Assembly: GCA_016784965.1 (NCBI GenBank)
Contig: JADHTQ010000047.1
Coordinates: 1 to 35,946, forward strand
DNA: 35,946 nucleotides
Direction: 5' to 3'
From: Bacteriovoracaceae bacterium
GTDB lineage: Bacteria > Bdellovibrionota > Bacteriovoracia > Bacteriovoracales > Bacteriovoracaceae
Made by a program: the position numbers and the translations under genes. Positions within the stretch are counted from its first letter, which is position 1. Every line of letters begins with the position of its first letter. The notes under the pieces were generated by a model. The model searched no databases and was not told where the DNA came from. It saw only the letters and a list, made by a program, of their open reading frames with translations. Shown in pieces: positions 25,455-33,744 of this stretch.

Positions 25455-28400
25455 CTACTCTTGCGTTTTTTCAAGTACCCAAGTGGCCATTTCAGTTCCT
25501 GTTTCGATTAATATACCTGAGTTAACTTCTGTGTTAGCAAAACGGTCGGCCCAAATCTTGGCCTCTCTGCTATTGTTGAAACGATTAGTGTATAGAGAAA
25601 ATTTCGGTATAAATTCACTTCCAAATTCTGTATCACGGGCCAGCGCAATTCCACCAAATCCTGCAAAATCACCATGACCATTATTGAATCTCCAAATGGG
25701 CATTGACTTTAGTGGTGAAAGAACCGAACTCGAATTTCCAAATTTAATATAAATCATCTCTGGCAAATATCTCTTTTTACTTGTCTCAATATCAATCATA
25801 AAAGTAGCTTCTTCACTACTTGCAACGACATTACTGCCATTTAATGCCAGTGGTTTTGCATTGGTACCCAAATCTGATTTTTGAACACTTTCTGCATCGG
25901 CTAAAAATAGTTGATGTAGTGGATACATGTCCCAATTATCTCTATCTGCCATTAATAATAAAGACTTTTGACCTATCTGTGATGCTTCAAGAAAAATATT
26001 TCCGATAAATTTGCCTCTTTGAAGTAGGTCACCAGATACTGTGCTGTAGTAAAATTTATTGAAATCATCATTTAAACCAAACTTCCAAACAGCAGCTCCG
26101 CTAATTTGATTTACCCATACTAGATAAGATTTTTGGTCACCAATATGGGAAATCTGTTTACTACCTGTATTTACTAACACTGGAAAATAGCGATCTTCAT
26201 CTTTGTGTCTATAGTTGCCAACAATTGTTGAGTTTACAACCCACTTAAGATCAAGTGCCATTATGTCTAGATCTCCAAATGAGATATCTTGATGTAAATC
26301 TCCAGTTTTTAAGTCAACAATAACCCCTTTATCCTCACCAACCTTATAAATCAAAAAACGCTCATTGAATTTGTGAGCAAAACTAGTAGGCTTTTCAAAC
26401 CAGAGGGCCATTTGCTCCAATTTAGTATCAACTCTATAAAAAAGCTCCTTTTGTGTTGCTTTGTCTATAAAATTCACCACAATATCATTTGATGCTCTAA
26501 AATAAGTTTTGTACTTACCCTGAAACTGTTGTTTTTCAAAAATCATTTTCCAATTTAGGGCCTTGAGTAAGTAGAGTCTTGTACTTTTTTGAGAATCAAC
26601 CGTTAAGGCAACAATATGCCCCTGTTTACCCATAAATAATTTCTTCAAATCTCTAGGCATGCTTAAGAAGCTATTTGACTTAAGGTCTAAAATTTTATTG
26701 TTATTGATAATTGCTAGGTTATCTTTGGAGATCTGGATACTATCAAATGGGTTTAAGTGAACTACAAAGTGATCAGAATAATTACCCCACCTATTGGCTT
26801 GGCCAGCACGTGGATCAGAATTAAAAATAGGCACTCTGTCCATCCACTCTTTAATAGTCAACGCTTGCTCACCAATTTCTAGTATACCTTGTGATACACG
26901 TGACTTTTGAACTTCACAGTCTTCAAATGGCAAGTAATAACAATAAGACCTATATATATGGTTTAACTCCAAGAGACTATAATCTAGCTTATAAGTATTT
27001 TGGTCCCACCAACCACCTCTGCGTGGAGAACAATCTGTCACACATCCTTGGGAATAATATGCTAGTTTTTTCTGCCGTTTAAGTAATCCATCTTCAAGTT
27101 TTTTGGAAATATTGACAAAAACATCTTCAGCTGAAAAACCCCATCTATTTTTTATGCTTACAGATGGGTCAGATGAATATAGTTTTTGCTCCCAAAGATA
27201 GCGTATCCCTCTTAAACTAATTTCGCTACCATCTATTAGCACTTTAGAGTCTGAAAGGGCATTTAACCATTCATTAAAAATTTCTGGACTAATATTTTCA
27301 GCATCTAAAACCATCTTTTCAAGTGCTATAAATTTTTTCTCAATCTTGGAATCTCTACTGGGTGTACTCCAATCGTCCCAATTAGAAGTACCTTCAGAAC
27401 AGTCGTTACTCTGGCAATATTTAAAGCCATCTGCAACTATTTTAATTCTAAGCTTGATGTAGTCAGAAATATCTTTAATCCCTTCTTGAACTAATTTGTC
27501 TGGAGCAAACTCTTGTCTCACTCTTGAGATAATGAAATTTACAAAATTGGGGTTTGTGGCCTTTAGATTCTCATCAAATTGTTCGGGTGAATAATTAAAG
27601 TGAGATTCAGAGCTCTTTAACACCCATCCTCTTCTAGTTCTTTGAGGCCACCTAAATGATAGCAATTCCTTATCTTTTTTATAGGGCCACCCTTCATCAC
27701 TGAAAATCTCTCGGCCTAGACTTCTTACTTGCCTTGGGCTTGTGGATGCAAGGGTAAAAATTGGAACTCCAGATTCACCTTTATAATAAACTTCTGAAAT
27801 GATACGTACATGACCAGAACCATTATTTTTTGATAGTATATAAACTCCTGGGACCAGACCCTTTTGGTCTAAAGTAATTGGGTACCCATCATGGATTATA
27901 GTCCTCGTGCTAGTCATACCCATTAAGTAATCTAGCGCTCTCATAAAAAGCTGATCATTATACCATTTATCAGCGGTTGTTAATCTTCTCCATTTTCTAA
28001 GAACATCACTTTGCGAAAATAAATCTCCCGTTCCTGCTAAGTGACTTGCAGCTGGCAGACCATTGTTTCTAGCAAATATCCATCTCAGGCCAACAATTAC
28101 ATCTGCACAATCGATTCTTACACCGTGTCTTTTAAAAATATCAATATCTACCTCATTTTGAAGCCAGTTTGAGTATTTTTTCTCCCACTCCTGACTCCAA
28201 TTATTTATAACCTTCCAAATTTCTTTATTTCTTCTTACTCTTTTTCTAATTGGAGGGTCATATTCAAAGGTTTCTTCGCTGTAGCCAAAATTTGTCATTT
28301 CAAAACCAAATACCGAAGTGTCATACTCGACCTCAGCTCTGGCCATATTCAAATTAACTATTTTGTATCCGCTTAATAAATCTGGAAAATTTTTGTTTTG

Positions 28401-28640
28401 ATAAGCTAATAGGTTCTCTTTGCTGGTAAAACTTCTACTATGAATCTTTTTTTGAAACTCATCTGTCTGTTGCTCAAAAACCTCGAAAATCCACTTTCCA
28501 TCCTCCGGGTATCCAAGAGCAAAGGTTTGAGTATCGTTGTTAAATTTTCCCCAGCTCAATTCATTATGGAATGCGTAGAGGTTAAATGATAAAACTGAAA
28601 GGATTGATATTATTAGAACACTTAGTAAATAATTTCTCAT
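25455..28640 (-). CDS. large secreted protein with NlpC/P60-like cysteine-His domain and beta-propeller-like C-terminal half
   Basis: A 1061-residue product. ATG at 28640 is preferred to a TTG four codons upstream because GGGA lies at proper distance and the signal peptide (residues 1-23, ending NLYA) starts there. Residues about 170-285 resemble a papain-like NlpC/P60/CHAP fold: RIDCADVIVGLRW has the candidate nucleophile Cys178 at a helix start, and GSGHVRIISEV has the candidate His277 at a strand start. The Cys-His gap is longer than usual. The second half (about 640-1060) has repeating hydrophobic strands with W/G/D turns, like a propeller or beta-sandwich array. Catalysis is inferred, not proven. 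It heads an operon with the deacetylase. Confidence 0.6.
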   Translation of the reverse strand: MRNYLLSVLIISILSVLSFNLYAFHNELSWGKFNNDTQTFALGYPEDGKWIFEVFEQQTDEFQKKIHSRSFTSKENLLAYQNKNFPDLLSGYKIVNLNMARAEVEYDTSVFGFEMTNFGYSEETFEYDPPIRKRVRRNKEIWKVINNWSQEWEKKYSNWLQNEVDIDIFKRHGVRIDCADVIVGLRWIFARNNGLPAASHLAGTGDLFSQSDVLRKWRRLTTADKWYNDQLFMRALDYLMGMTSTRTIIHDGYPITLDQKGLVPGVYILSKNNGSGHVRIISEVYYKGESGVPIFTLASTSPRQVRSLGREIFSDEGWPYKKDKELLSFRWPQRTRRGWVLKSSESHFNYSPEQFDENLKATNPNFVNFIISRVRQEFAPDKLVQEGIKDISDYIKLRIKIVADGFKYCQSNDCSEGTSNWDDWSTPSRDSKIEKKFIALEKMVLDAENISPEIFNEWLNALSDSKVLIDGSEISLRGIRYLWEQKLYSSDPSVSIKNRWGFSAEDVFVNISKKLEDGLLKRQKKLAYYSQGCVTDCSPRRGGWWDQNTYKLDYSLLELNHIYRSYCYYLPFEDCEVQKSRVSQGILEIGEQALTIKEWMDRVPIFNSDPRAGQANRWGNYSDHFVVHLNPFDSIQISKDNLAIINNNKILDLKSNSFLSMPRDLKKLFMGKQGHIVALTVDSQKSTRLYLLKALNWKMIFEKQQFQGKYKTYFRASNDIVVNFIDKATQKELFYRVDTKLEQMALWFEKPTSFAHKFNERFLIYKVGEDKGVIVDLKTGDLHQDISFGDLDIMALDLKWVVNSTIVGNYRHKDEDRYFPVLVNTGSKQISHIGDQKSYLVWVNQISGAAVWKFGLNDDFNKFYYSTVSGDLLQRGKFIGNIFLEASQIGQKSLLLMADRDNWDMYPLHQLFLADAESVQKSDLGTNAKPLALNGSNVVASSEEATFMIDIETSKKRYLPEMIYIKFGNSSSVLSPLKSMPIWRFNNGHGDFAGFGGIALARDTEFGSEFIPKFSLYTNRFNNSREAKIWADRFANTEVNSGILIETGTEMATWVLEKTQE

Positions 28641-28844
28641 ATTTAATCCCAATGATATGTGTAAAAACTATTTATAACCCAATGCGTTACCCTTCTCAAG
28701 GACAATGCTTAATTTTATAAATATTACATATCGTTAGTAAAAATATTGCAGTTTGGCAATTTAAAAAATTGGGTCACTATTTCAGCCTAGAACTAACTTT
28801 TTTAAGTCTCACAGTAACGTAACCCACTATAATTAAAAGTGAAA

Positions 28845-28873
28845 CAGACATTTATGTAAAACTGGGCTATACT
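28845..28873 (+). promoter_or_regulatory. candidate promoter giving a leaderless mRNA
   Basis: CAGACA (28845-28850), 17 nt, TATACT (28868-28873). A start 7 nt downstream coincides with the A of ATG at 28880. No Shine-Dalgarno precedes this ATG or the in-frame-shifted ATG at 28876, which fits leaderless translation. The -35 is weak. Confidence 0.35.
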
Positions 28874-28879
28874 CTATGG

Positions 28880-31800
28880 ATGAATTATTTTACATGGTTA
28901 TTCACATTACTGGTCCCAATACTTGCTTTTTCTAAGGCAACTATTTACGACGATTTATCTCAAAATAACTGGCACCGTTGGGGATCTGCAAAGTCTACTT
29001 ATACGACCAAAATCGGGAACAAATCTACGGGGGCGCTTTCCATTTCGGCCATGCTTGGCCAGGAGGGAACCTACTATAGAAAGTTTACTGGTCTAAGACC
29101 TGGTTTTTACAAGGTATCGGCTTGGATAAAGGGCGATAGAATTCAAGAAGGAGAGTGGGAGACTAGCTTTTGGCACTTCTATGCTTCAGCAGGCCCTGAG
29201 AAATCACCCTTTCGAAATATCCACGGAAGTTTTTCCTGGAGCAAGTTGTCCTATACTGCCAAAGTAGTTGATGGCTCGCTGGAGTTGTGGTTTCGATTAA
29301 AGTCACCGGGTAAGGTTTGGATCGATGATATTAAAATTGAAGCCGTCTCAAAAGACTCAAAAAAGTTAGAATTTACTCCAAACAAGATTAAAAAACAGAG
29401 TAAAAATCTAATCACCACCAATAAAGCTTGCTTTGGTGACCGCTTAAAAAAAGTTTTGACCCTCTATAATTTCGATAACAAAGACCCTGGTCCCTTTGAC
29501 CGAATTAAGAATAAAAAGGCCGTTTTTTCATCCCACAAATACTATCATTTTGATAGCTCCATCTTTGAGAAAATCAATTCAAAAAAATACGATTATTTAG
29601 AAATTGATGTCTACTATCCTCGTAAAAAAAGCAACTCTCCCATGCCTATATACATCGTCTTTGCAGATGATTTAACCAACGGTTATTGGAGCCAATTAAA
29701 TTTTACTTCTACTTTGGCACCAGGTAAAAACCACTTAAGCCTCCCCCTTAACCGAAATGTAGGAGAAAGAGGGTCCTTTAAAGTTAAACGCAAAATCAAC
29801 TATAAAAATCTTGAAAAATTCTGGCTAATCGTAGATCCAGATCGCCTGGTGAAGGCAACAGTAAAACTTCAGATTGATAATATAAAATTAACGACTAAAT
29901 CTCACGTTAAATTTTTTAAAGGGCTAAAAGCATTTGATTTTGCCACCGACCAAGACTCTGCATTTTCTTGTTTCACCCCAGTAACAAGTCAAAATACTTA
30001 TATTCGCGGAGATGAATATGGGTTTATGGGTGCAAAATTTTGGCGCTCTCACAACTCAAAGTACGCTGATGGCCTAAATAAAGACACCATTATCGTTACC
30101 GAAGGAGTATTCAGAGTACATCTTCCAAACGGCGATTATAAAATGCTTTTAAACTGGAACATGTTGGGATACTGGGATGTTCCTTTTTGGAAAAAAAGAA
30201 TCCTGTACATCCAAGGCAAGCCAGCGGTTGGTGAGTTGAGGTCATCGGCCAGCGATTACTTAATGGACTTTTTGCGCTTTGAAAACATTGAGCCAACTCC
30301 AGATGATCACCCCTGGCAGCTATATTTAAAACAGCTTTTTACTCCCATTGAAAAAGATTTTACCGTCACAAAGGGCTACTTAGACTTAGGATTTGAAGGT
30401 GATCCCACCGGTATTGCCCTAAATTGGCTTTTAATTTGGCCCAAGGACAAAGATAAAAATATTGCTAAATTTACAAGACAACTTGAGCACTCAACTTCTG
30501 AGGATTTTGATAGACACATCAGATTTGTAAAACTCGACGACTCCAAACAAAACATAAAGTCTGATATTGTTAAATTGTCAGACACACTTACAAGAGTCTC
30601 TCCCAGTCAAAATAATTTAAAATCAATTAAAAAACTAAAGCTTCGGGGTCTAAAAGAAATGACCTTAAATGCCCAGTTGATAATTAGAACCAAAGAAGAA
30701 AGTAGTGCAAATATAAAAATTGCACCTTTTAAAAGTAAAAAAGGTACCACACTGAAAATTGTGCCCAAGCTTTTTAAAGGACAATACCAATATATGTCCT
30801 ACGATCGAAATCACGAAACCTACACCCTTGCTACCAGGCAGTTGCGTCCAATCGGACTTTCGGGCATCAACACTAGAAAAAACATAAATGAGCAAATACT
30901 CCTGCAGTTTAAATTACCTGCAAATGCCAAACCTGGTCTCTACCACTCAAAGTTACAAGTGTCCCTTAAAAGCAAATCATGGAGCTTTCCCATCTCAGTC
31001 CAGTTATTTAAAGGAACTCTTCCCAAAGTTGATTTGTCGGTAGGATTTTTAGGTCTAAACCCAGTACAGTTTAGTTACTATGAAGGGCCTGAGATTGATA
31101 GAGAAAAAAGATTGTGGCGAACTAAGGCGCTCAAAGAGCTAACTACCAGGGGATTCAACACATGGAGTGGTATCCCCAAGTTAAAAGTAAAAAGCGAACA
31201 AAACAGTTGGAGCTTCACAAGTGAAGACATAGATGACCTCTTTGGGGTCGCAAAAAACCAAGGCATCAAGGGACCAATTTTTTCCTACGGAGGTGATTTT
31301 TTACAAGAGACTATTTCTGATTTAGATTCAAAGCAGTTGCAAAATTTTTCCGACATGCTTAAAACATTCATAGCAAAAAAGAACTGGCCACCAATTGTTC
31401 TTGATTTTTCCGATGAGGCACTAGGATATAGCGATACTTTAGAGCGCGATATAAAAAAGGGAAAAACTCTAAAAAAATATTTCCCCTTTTTCAAAAGAGG
31501 TGGCTTCTCCCATATGAGCTCAAATATGGGATCTGGTAAAAAGCTCCACGACCTCTTTACAAATGGCTCTTACTCAAACTATCACTCCAAAGAGGCCCGC
31601 CGTATCCAAAAACGTGGCAACTCATGGGGACTCTACAACCAAGCAAGCGCACCTTTTGATAACCCAACACATGCATTTGGAGCCGCCTTATTCAAGGCAA
31701 GTCAATTTGGTGCCAGTCACCTTTTAGGGTGGCATTTTTCGGGGATTCATAACTATCCCTACTACGATTTAGATGGCCGTGAAAATGATGCCTCCATGAT

Positions 31801-32017
31801 CTACCCCAACTCATCTGGCGAATTTTACAGCACAATCAAATTTGAGCAAGCACATCTTGGCCTGCAAACTTATCGCCTCTTGCTTCTTTTAAACAAAAGA
31901 ATAAAAAAGTCTAAAAATAATAAGAAGAGAGAAATTGCAATGCGATGGTTAAAGGGTCGCTACCTAAAAGAGCAAAATATTCAGTTTAAGATTTTCGAGC
32001 TTCTTAAAAATCTTTAA
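28880..32017 (+). CDS. large secreted carbohydrate-active protein, GH123/DUF4091-like with N-terminal jelly-roll domain
   Basis: A 1045-residue protein with a signal peptide (about 1-19, cleavage near AFS-K). Residues about 20-155 look like a carbohydrate-binding jelly roll (LRPGFYKVSAWIKGD, then KVWIDDIKIE, the usual closing strand of CBM4/9-like domains). A second such domain may span about 190-335, also closing with LQIDNIKL. The C-terminal part (about 720-1030) resembles a TIM barrel of the GH123/DUF4091 type: VLDFSDEALGYSD carries the adjacent acids Asp845-Glu846, and near the end LLGWHFSGIHNYPYYD, a YP turn and FEQAHLGLQTYRLLLLL mimic the family ending. The gene divergently neighbours the NlpC/P60-like gene. 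Substrate unknown; the family call is by eye. Confidence 0.6.
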   Translation: MNYFTWLFTLLVPILAFSKATIYDDLSQNNWHRWGSAKSTYTTKIGNKSTGALSISAMLGQEGTYYRKFTGLRPGFYKVSAWIKGDRIQEGEWETSFWHFYASAGPEKSPFRNIHGSFSWSKLSYTAKVVDGSLELWFRLKSPGKVWIDDIKIEAVSKDSKKLEFTPNKIKKQSKNLITTNKACFGDRLKKVLTLYNFDNKDPGPFDRIKNKKAVFSSHKYYHFDSSIFEKINSKKYDYLEIDVYYPRKKSNSPMPIYIVFADDLTNGYWSQLNFTSTLAPGKNHLSLPLNRNVGERGSFKVKRKINYKNLEKFWLIVDPDRLVKATVKLQIDNIKLTTKSHVKFFKGLKAFDFATDQDSAFSCFTPVTSQNTYIRGDEYGFMGAKFWRSHNSKYADGLNKDTIIVTEGVFRVHLPNGDYKMLLNWNMLGYWDVPFWKKRILYIQGKPAVGELRSSASDYLMDFLRFENIEPTPDDHPWQLYLKQLFTPIEKDFTVTKGYLDLGFEGDPTGIALNWLLIWPKDKDKNIAKFTRQLEHSTSEDFDRHIRFVKLDDSKQNIKSDIVKLSDTLTRVSPSQNNLKSIKKLKLRGLKEMTLNAQLIIRTKEESSANIKIAPFKSKKGTTLKIVPKLFKGQYQYMSYDRNHETYTLATRQLRPIGLSGINTRKNINEQILLQFKLPANAKPGLYHSKLQVSLKSKSWSFPISVQLFKGTLPKVDLSVGFLGLNPVQFSYYEGPEIDREKRLWRTKALKELTTRGFNTWSGIPKLKVKSEQNSWSFTSEDIDDLFGVAKNQGIKGPIFSYGGDFLQETISDLDSKQLQNFSDMLKTFIAKKNWPPIVLDFSDEALGYSDTLERDIKKGKTLKKYFPFFKRGGFSHMSSNMGSGKKLHDLFTNGSYSNYHSKEARRIQKRGNSWGLYNQASAPFDNPTHAFGAALFKASQFGASHLLGWHFSGIHNYPYYDLDGRENDASMIYPNSSGEFYSTIKFEQAHLGLQTYRLLLLLNKRIKKSKNNKKREIAMRWLKGRYLKEQNIQFKIFELLKNL

Positions 32018-32057
32018 CCGCTATACCCCTGTTATTACATTGATTTATGAGTTATGT

Positions 32058-32148
32058 TTAGCCGTTTGTTCATTAACTAACATGTAAACGGCTAAATTAT
32101 TGTCCACAAGTTAGCCGTTTGGTGATATAATTACATGCAAACGGCTAA
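32058..32148. repeat. pair of 38-bp palindromic elements upstream of the ATPase gene
   Basis: Each copy has the arms TTAGCCGTTT and AAACGGCTAA separated by 18 nt: copy 1 at 32058-32095, copy 2 at 32111-32148. Arms are identical between copies; spacers differ except for a shared ACATG next to the right arm. No further copy was found downstream of the ATPase gene. Arms of 10 bp (11 in copy 2) and the position suggest an operator pair for a dimeric protein, or recognition sites used by the ATPase itself. Confidence 0.85.
32103..32131 (+). promoter_or_regulatory. promoter of the ATPase gene inside palindrome copy 2
   Basis: A perfect TATAAT (32126-32131) sits in the spacer of the second palindrome, 17 nt after TCCACA (32103-32108, four of six matches). 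A start near 32138 gives a 37-nt leader to ATG 32175, which has AGAGG about ten bases upstream. A protein bound to the palindrome would cover the -10 box. Confidence 0.5.
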
Positions 32149-32174
32149 GCAATGTAAACAAGAGGCATTCAGCA

Positions 32175-33668
32175 ATGAGAGGATTGAAGATAGCAGTAAA
32201 CAGACAATTTGTCGGCAGAGTTAGAGAAATTAACAAGTTAAAGGAGATTGATCAAAACAGTGACGCTCAAGCAATTTTTATATATGGCAGAAGAAGAGTG
32301 GGGAAAACGGAGTTGATCGAGCAGTTTTTCAGAAAAAAAAATATCATAAAATTCGAAGGTTTACAGGTAGACCCAAGTGTAAGATTTGATTTTTTAAAAG
32401 ATCAGCAAAGACAAATAAGCGAGTCACTACGTAGATTGGCCATCTATACAAATGATTCAAAGATTCCAAGATCCGTAGATACTTGGTCTCACTTTTTTGA
32501 ACTTTTAAGGATTCATATTCGTGAAAGTGACGTTTTATATTTTGAAGAGGTGCAATGGTTATCTTCATATAGATCAGAATTTTTTTCGCGACTTAAGGTT
32601 TTTTGGGATGATTTTTTTAAGCATATCCCAAAACTTAGAATTATAATCTGTGGTTCTTCACCGTCATTTATTTCAAATGAAATCGCTTCCAATCAAGCAT
32701 TTTACAATCGCTCCTCCAGTGAAATAAATCTATCACCATTTAACATTACTGAAATAAAGCAATATTTAGGAGCAGGATTTGGTGCAAGAGAAATATTAAT
32801 GGCAACACTCACAGTAGGTGGTATCTGTGGATATCTCGAGCATTTTAAAAAAAGCGAGTCATCAATATTTCAAACCCTATGTAAATTATCAGCAGTAAAA
32901 GATGGTGCCTTAAAGACCGAATTTAAAAAAATTTTTATTAATAGCATGTCCTCTAATAAGCACTACAAGAATATTATAAATTATTTATCAAAAAAAAAAT
33001 TTGCCTCAAAAATCCAAATTGCAGACCATCTAAGGCTAAAAACACCAGGAGGGAACCTCACAAAAATATTGCAGGATTTAGACGAATGTAATTTTATTGA
33101 TGCATATACACCAATCCTAAATGAAAATGCACGAAACATTAAAAGATATTGTATCTCTGATGAGTATTTAAATTTTTATAACCGCTTCATTCTGCCAGAG
33201 CTTCGAAATATCAATTCAAATATGTATGATGACTCTCCAATGATGTTTATTGATGAACAGAAGCTACAAATTTCTATGGGATTTATTTTTGAAAAATGGT
33301 GCCGCAAAAACCATAAATTACTTGCAGAGATTATGATGTTTAACCAAGTCAAGTATAATGCTGGAGCCTTTTTTAGTAAAAAGACGGATCAAATAGATAG
33401 AGGATTTCAGATCGACCTCATGTATATTAGAAAGGATAGTCGAATCGTAATCTGTGAGATAAAAAACTACCATGAAACTTTAGATGATCAACAAATTATC
33501 AAGAGTATAAAAGATAAAAGAGATCTATTTATCAAACAGAATCCCAAATTTAAACATTACACATATGAGTTAACTCTAATCGCACCAGAGGGTGTAAGTG
33601 AGAAGATACGCACTGATGGTGTAATTAAACATGTTATAACATTTGATGATATATTTAATCATACTTAG
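32175..33668 (+). CDS. archaeal-type P-loop ATPase with C-terminal DUF234/PD-(D/E)XK-like domain
   Basis: A 497-residue member of the STAND-like ATPase_2 group common in archaea and patchily present in bacteria. The Walker A motif is GRRRVGKT (38-45). The Walker B position reads LYFEEVQWL, with Glu where Asp is usual, and sensor 1 is IIICGSSPSF. A winged-helix segment follows (about 270-320, KIQIADHLRLKTPGGNLTKIL). The C-terminus (about 410-440) has QIDLMYIRKDSRIVICEIKNY, an Asp...Glu-x-Lys pattern of restriction-endonuclease-like folds. No transmembrane segment. The function of the family is not established. Its palindrome-embedded promoter and lack of operon partners suggest a self-contained, perhaps mobile or autoregulated unit. 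Confidence 0.82.
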   Translation: MRGLKIAVNRQFVGRVREINKLKEIDQNSDAQAIFIYGRRRVGKTELIEQFFRKKNIIKFEGLQVDPSVRFDFLKDQQRQISESLRRLAIYTNDSKIPRSVDTWSHFFELLRIHIRESDVLYFEEVQWLSSYRSEFFSRLKVFWDDFFKHIPKLRIIICGSSPSFISNEIASNQAFYNRSSSEINLSPFNITEIKQYLGAGFGAREILMATLTVGGICGYLEHFKKSESSIFQTLCKLSAVKDGALKTEFKKIFINSMSSNKHYKNIINYLSKKKFASKIQIADHLRLKTPGGNLTKILQDLDECNFIDAYTPILNENARNIKRYCISDEYLNFYNRFILPELRNINSNMYDDSPMMFIDEQKLQISMGFIFEKWCRKNHKLLAEIMMFNQVKYNAGAFFSKKTDQIDRGFQIDLMYIRKDSRIVICEIKNYHETLDDQQIIKSIKDKRDLFIKQNPKFKHYTYELTLIAPEGVSEKIRTDGVIKHVITFDDIFNHT

Positions 33669-33744
33669 TCTGCATTGCTCATTGTTTTAAGCATAGAGCA
33701 ATTTACTTGTCGCTAAATGGTCAAATGGCTGCTATAGGTTCATC

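Noticed and set aside
32058-32148. CRISPR array or transposon inverted-repeat ends
   Set aside because: Only two repeat units with internal dyads, no regular unique spacers and no cas genes; the palindromes are both on one side of the ATPase gene, not flanking it.
33674-33702. ATTGCTC/GAGCAAT dyad after the ATPase gene as a terminator
   Set aside because: Seven AT-rich pairs around a 15-nt loop with no T-run; stability is doubtful.
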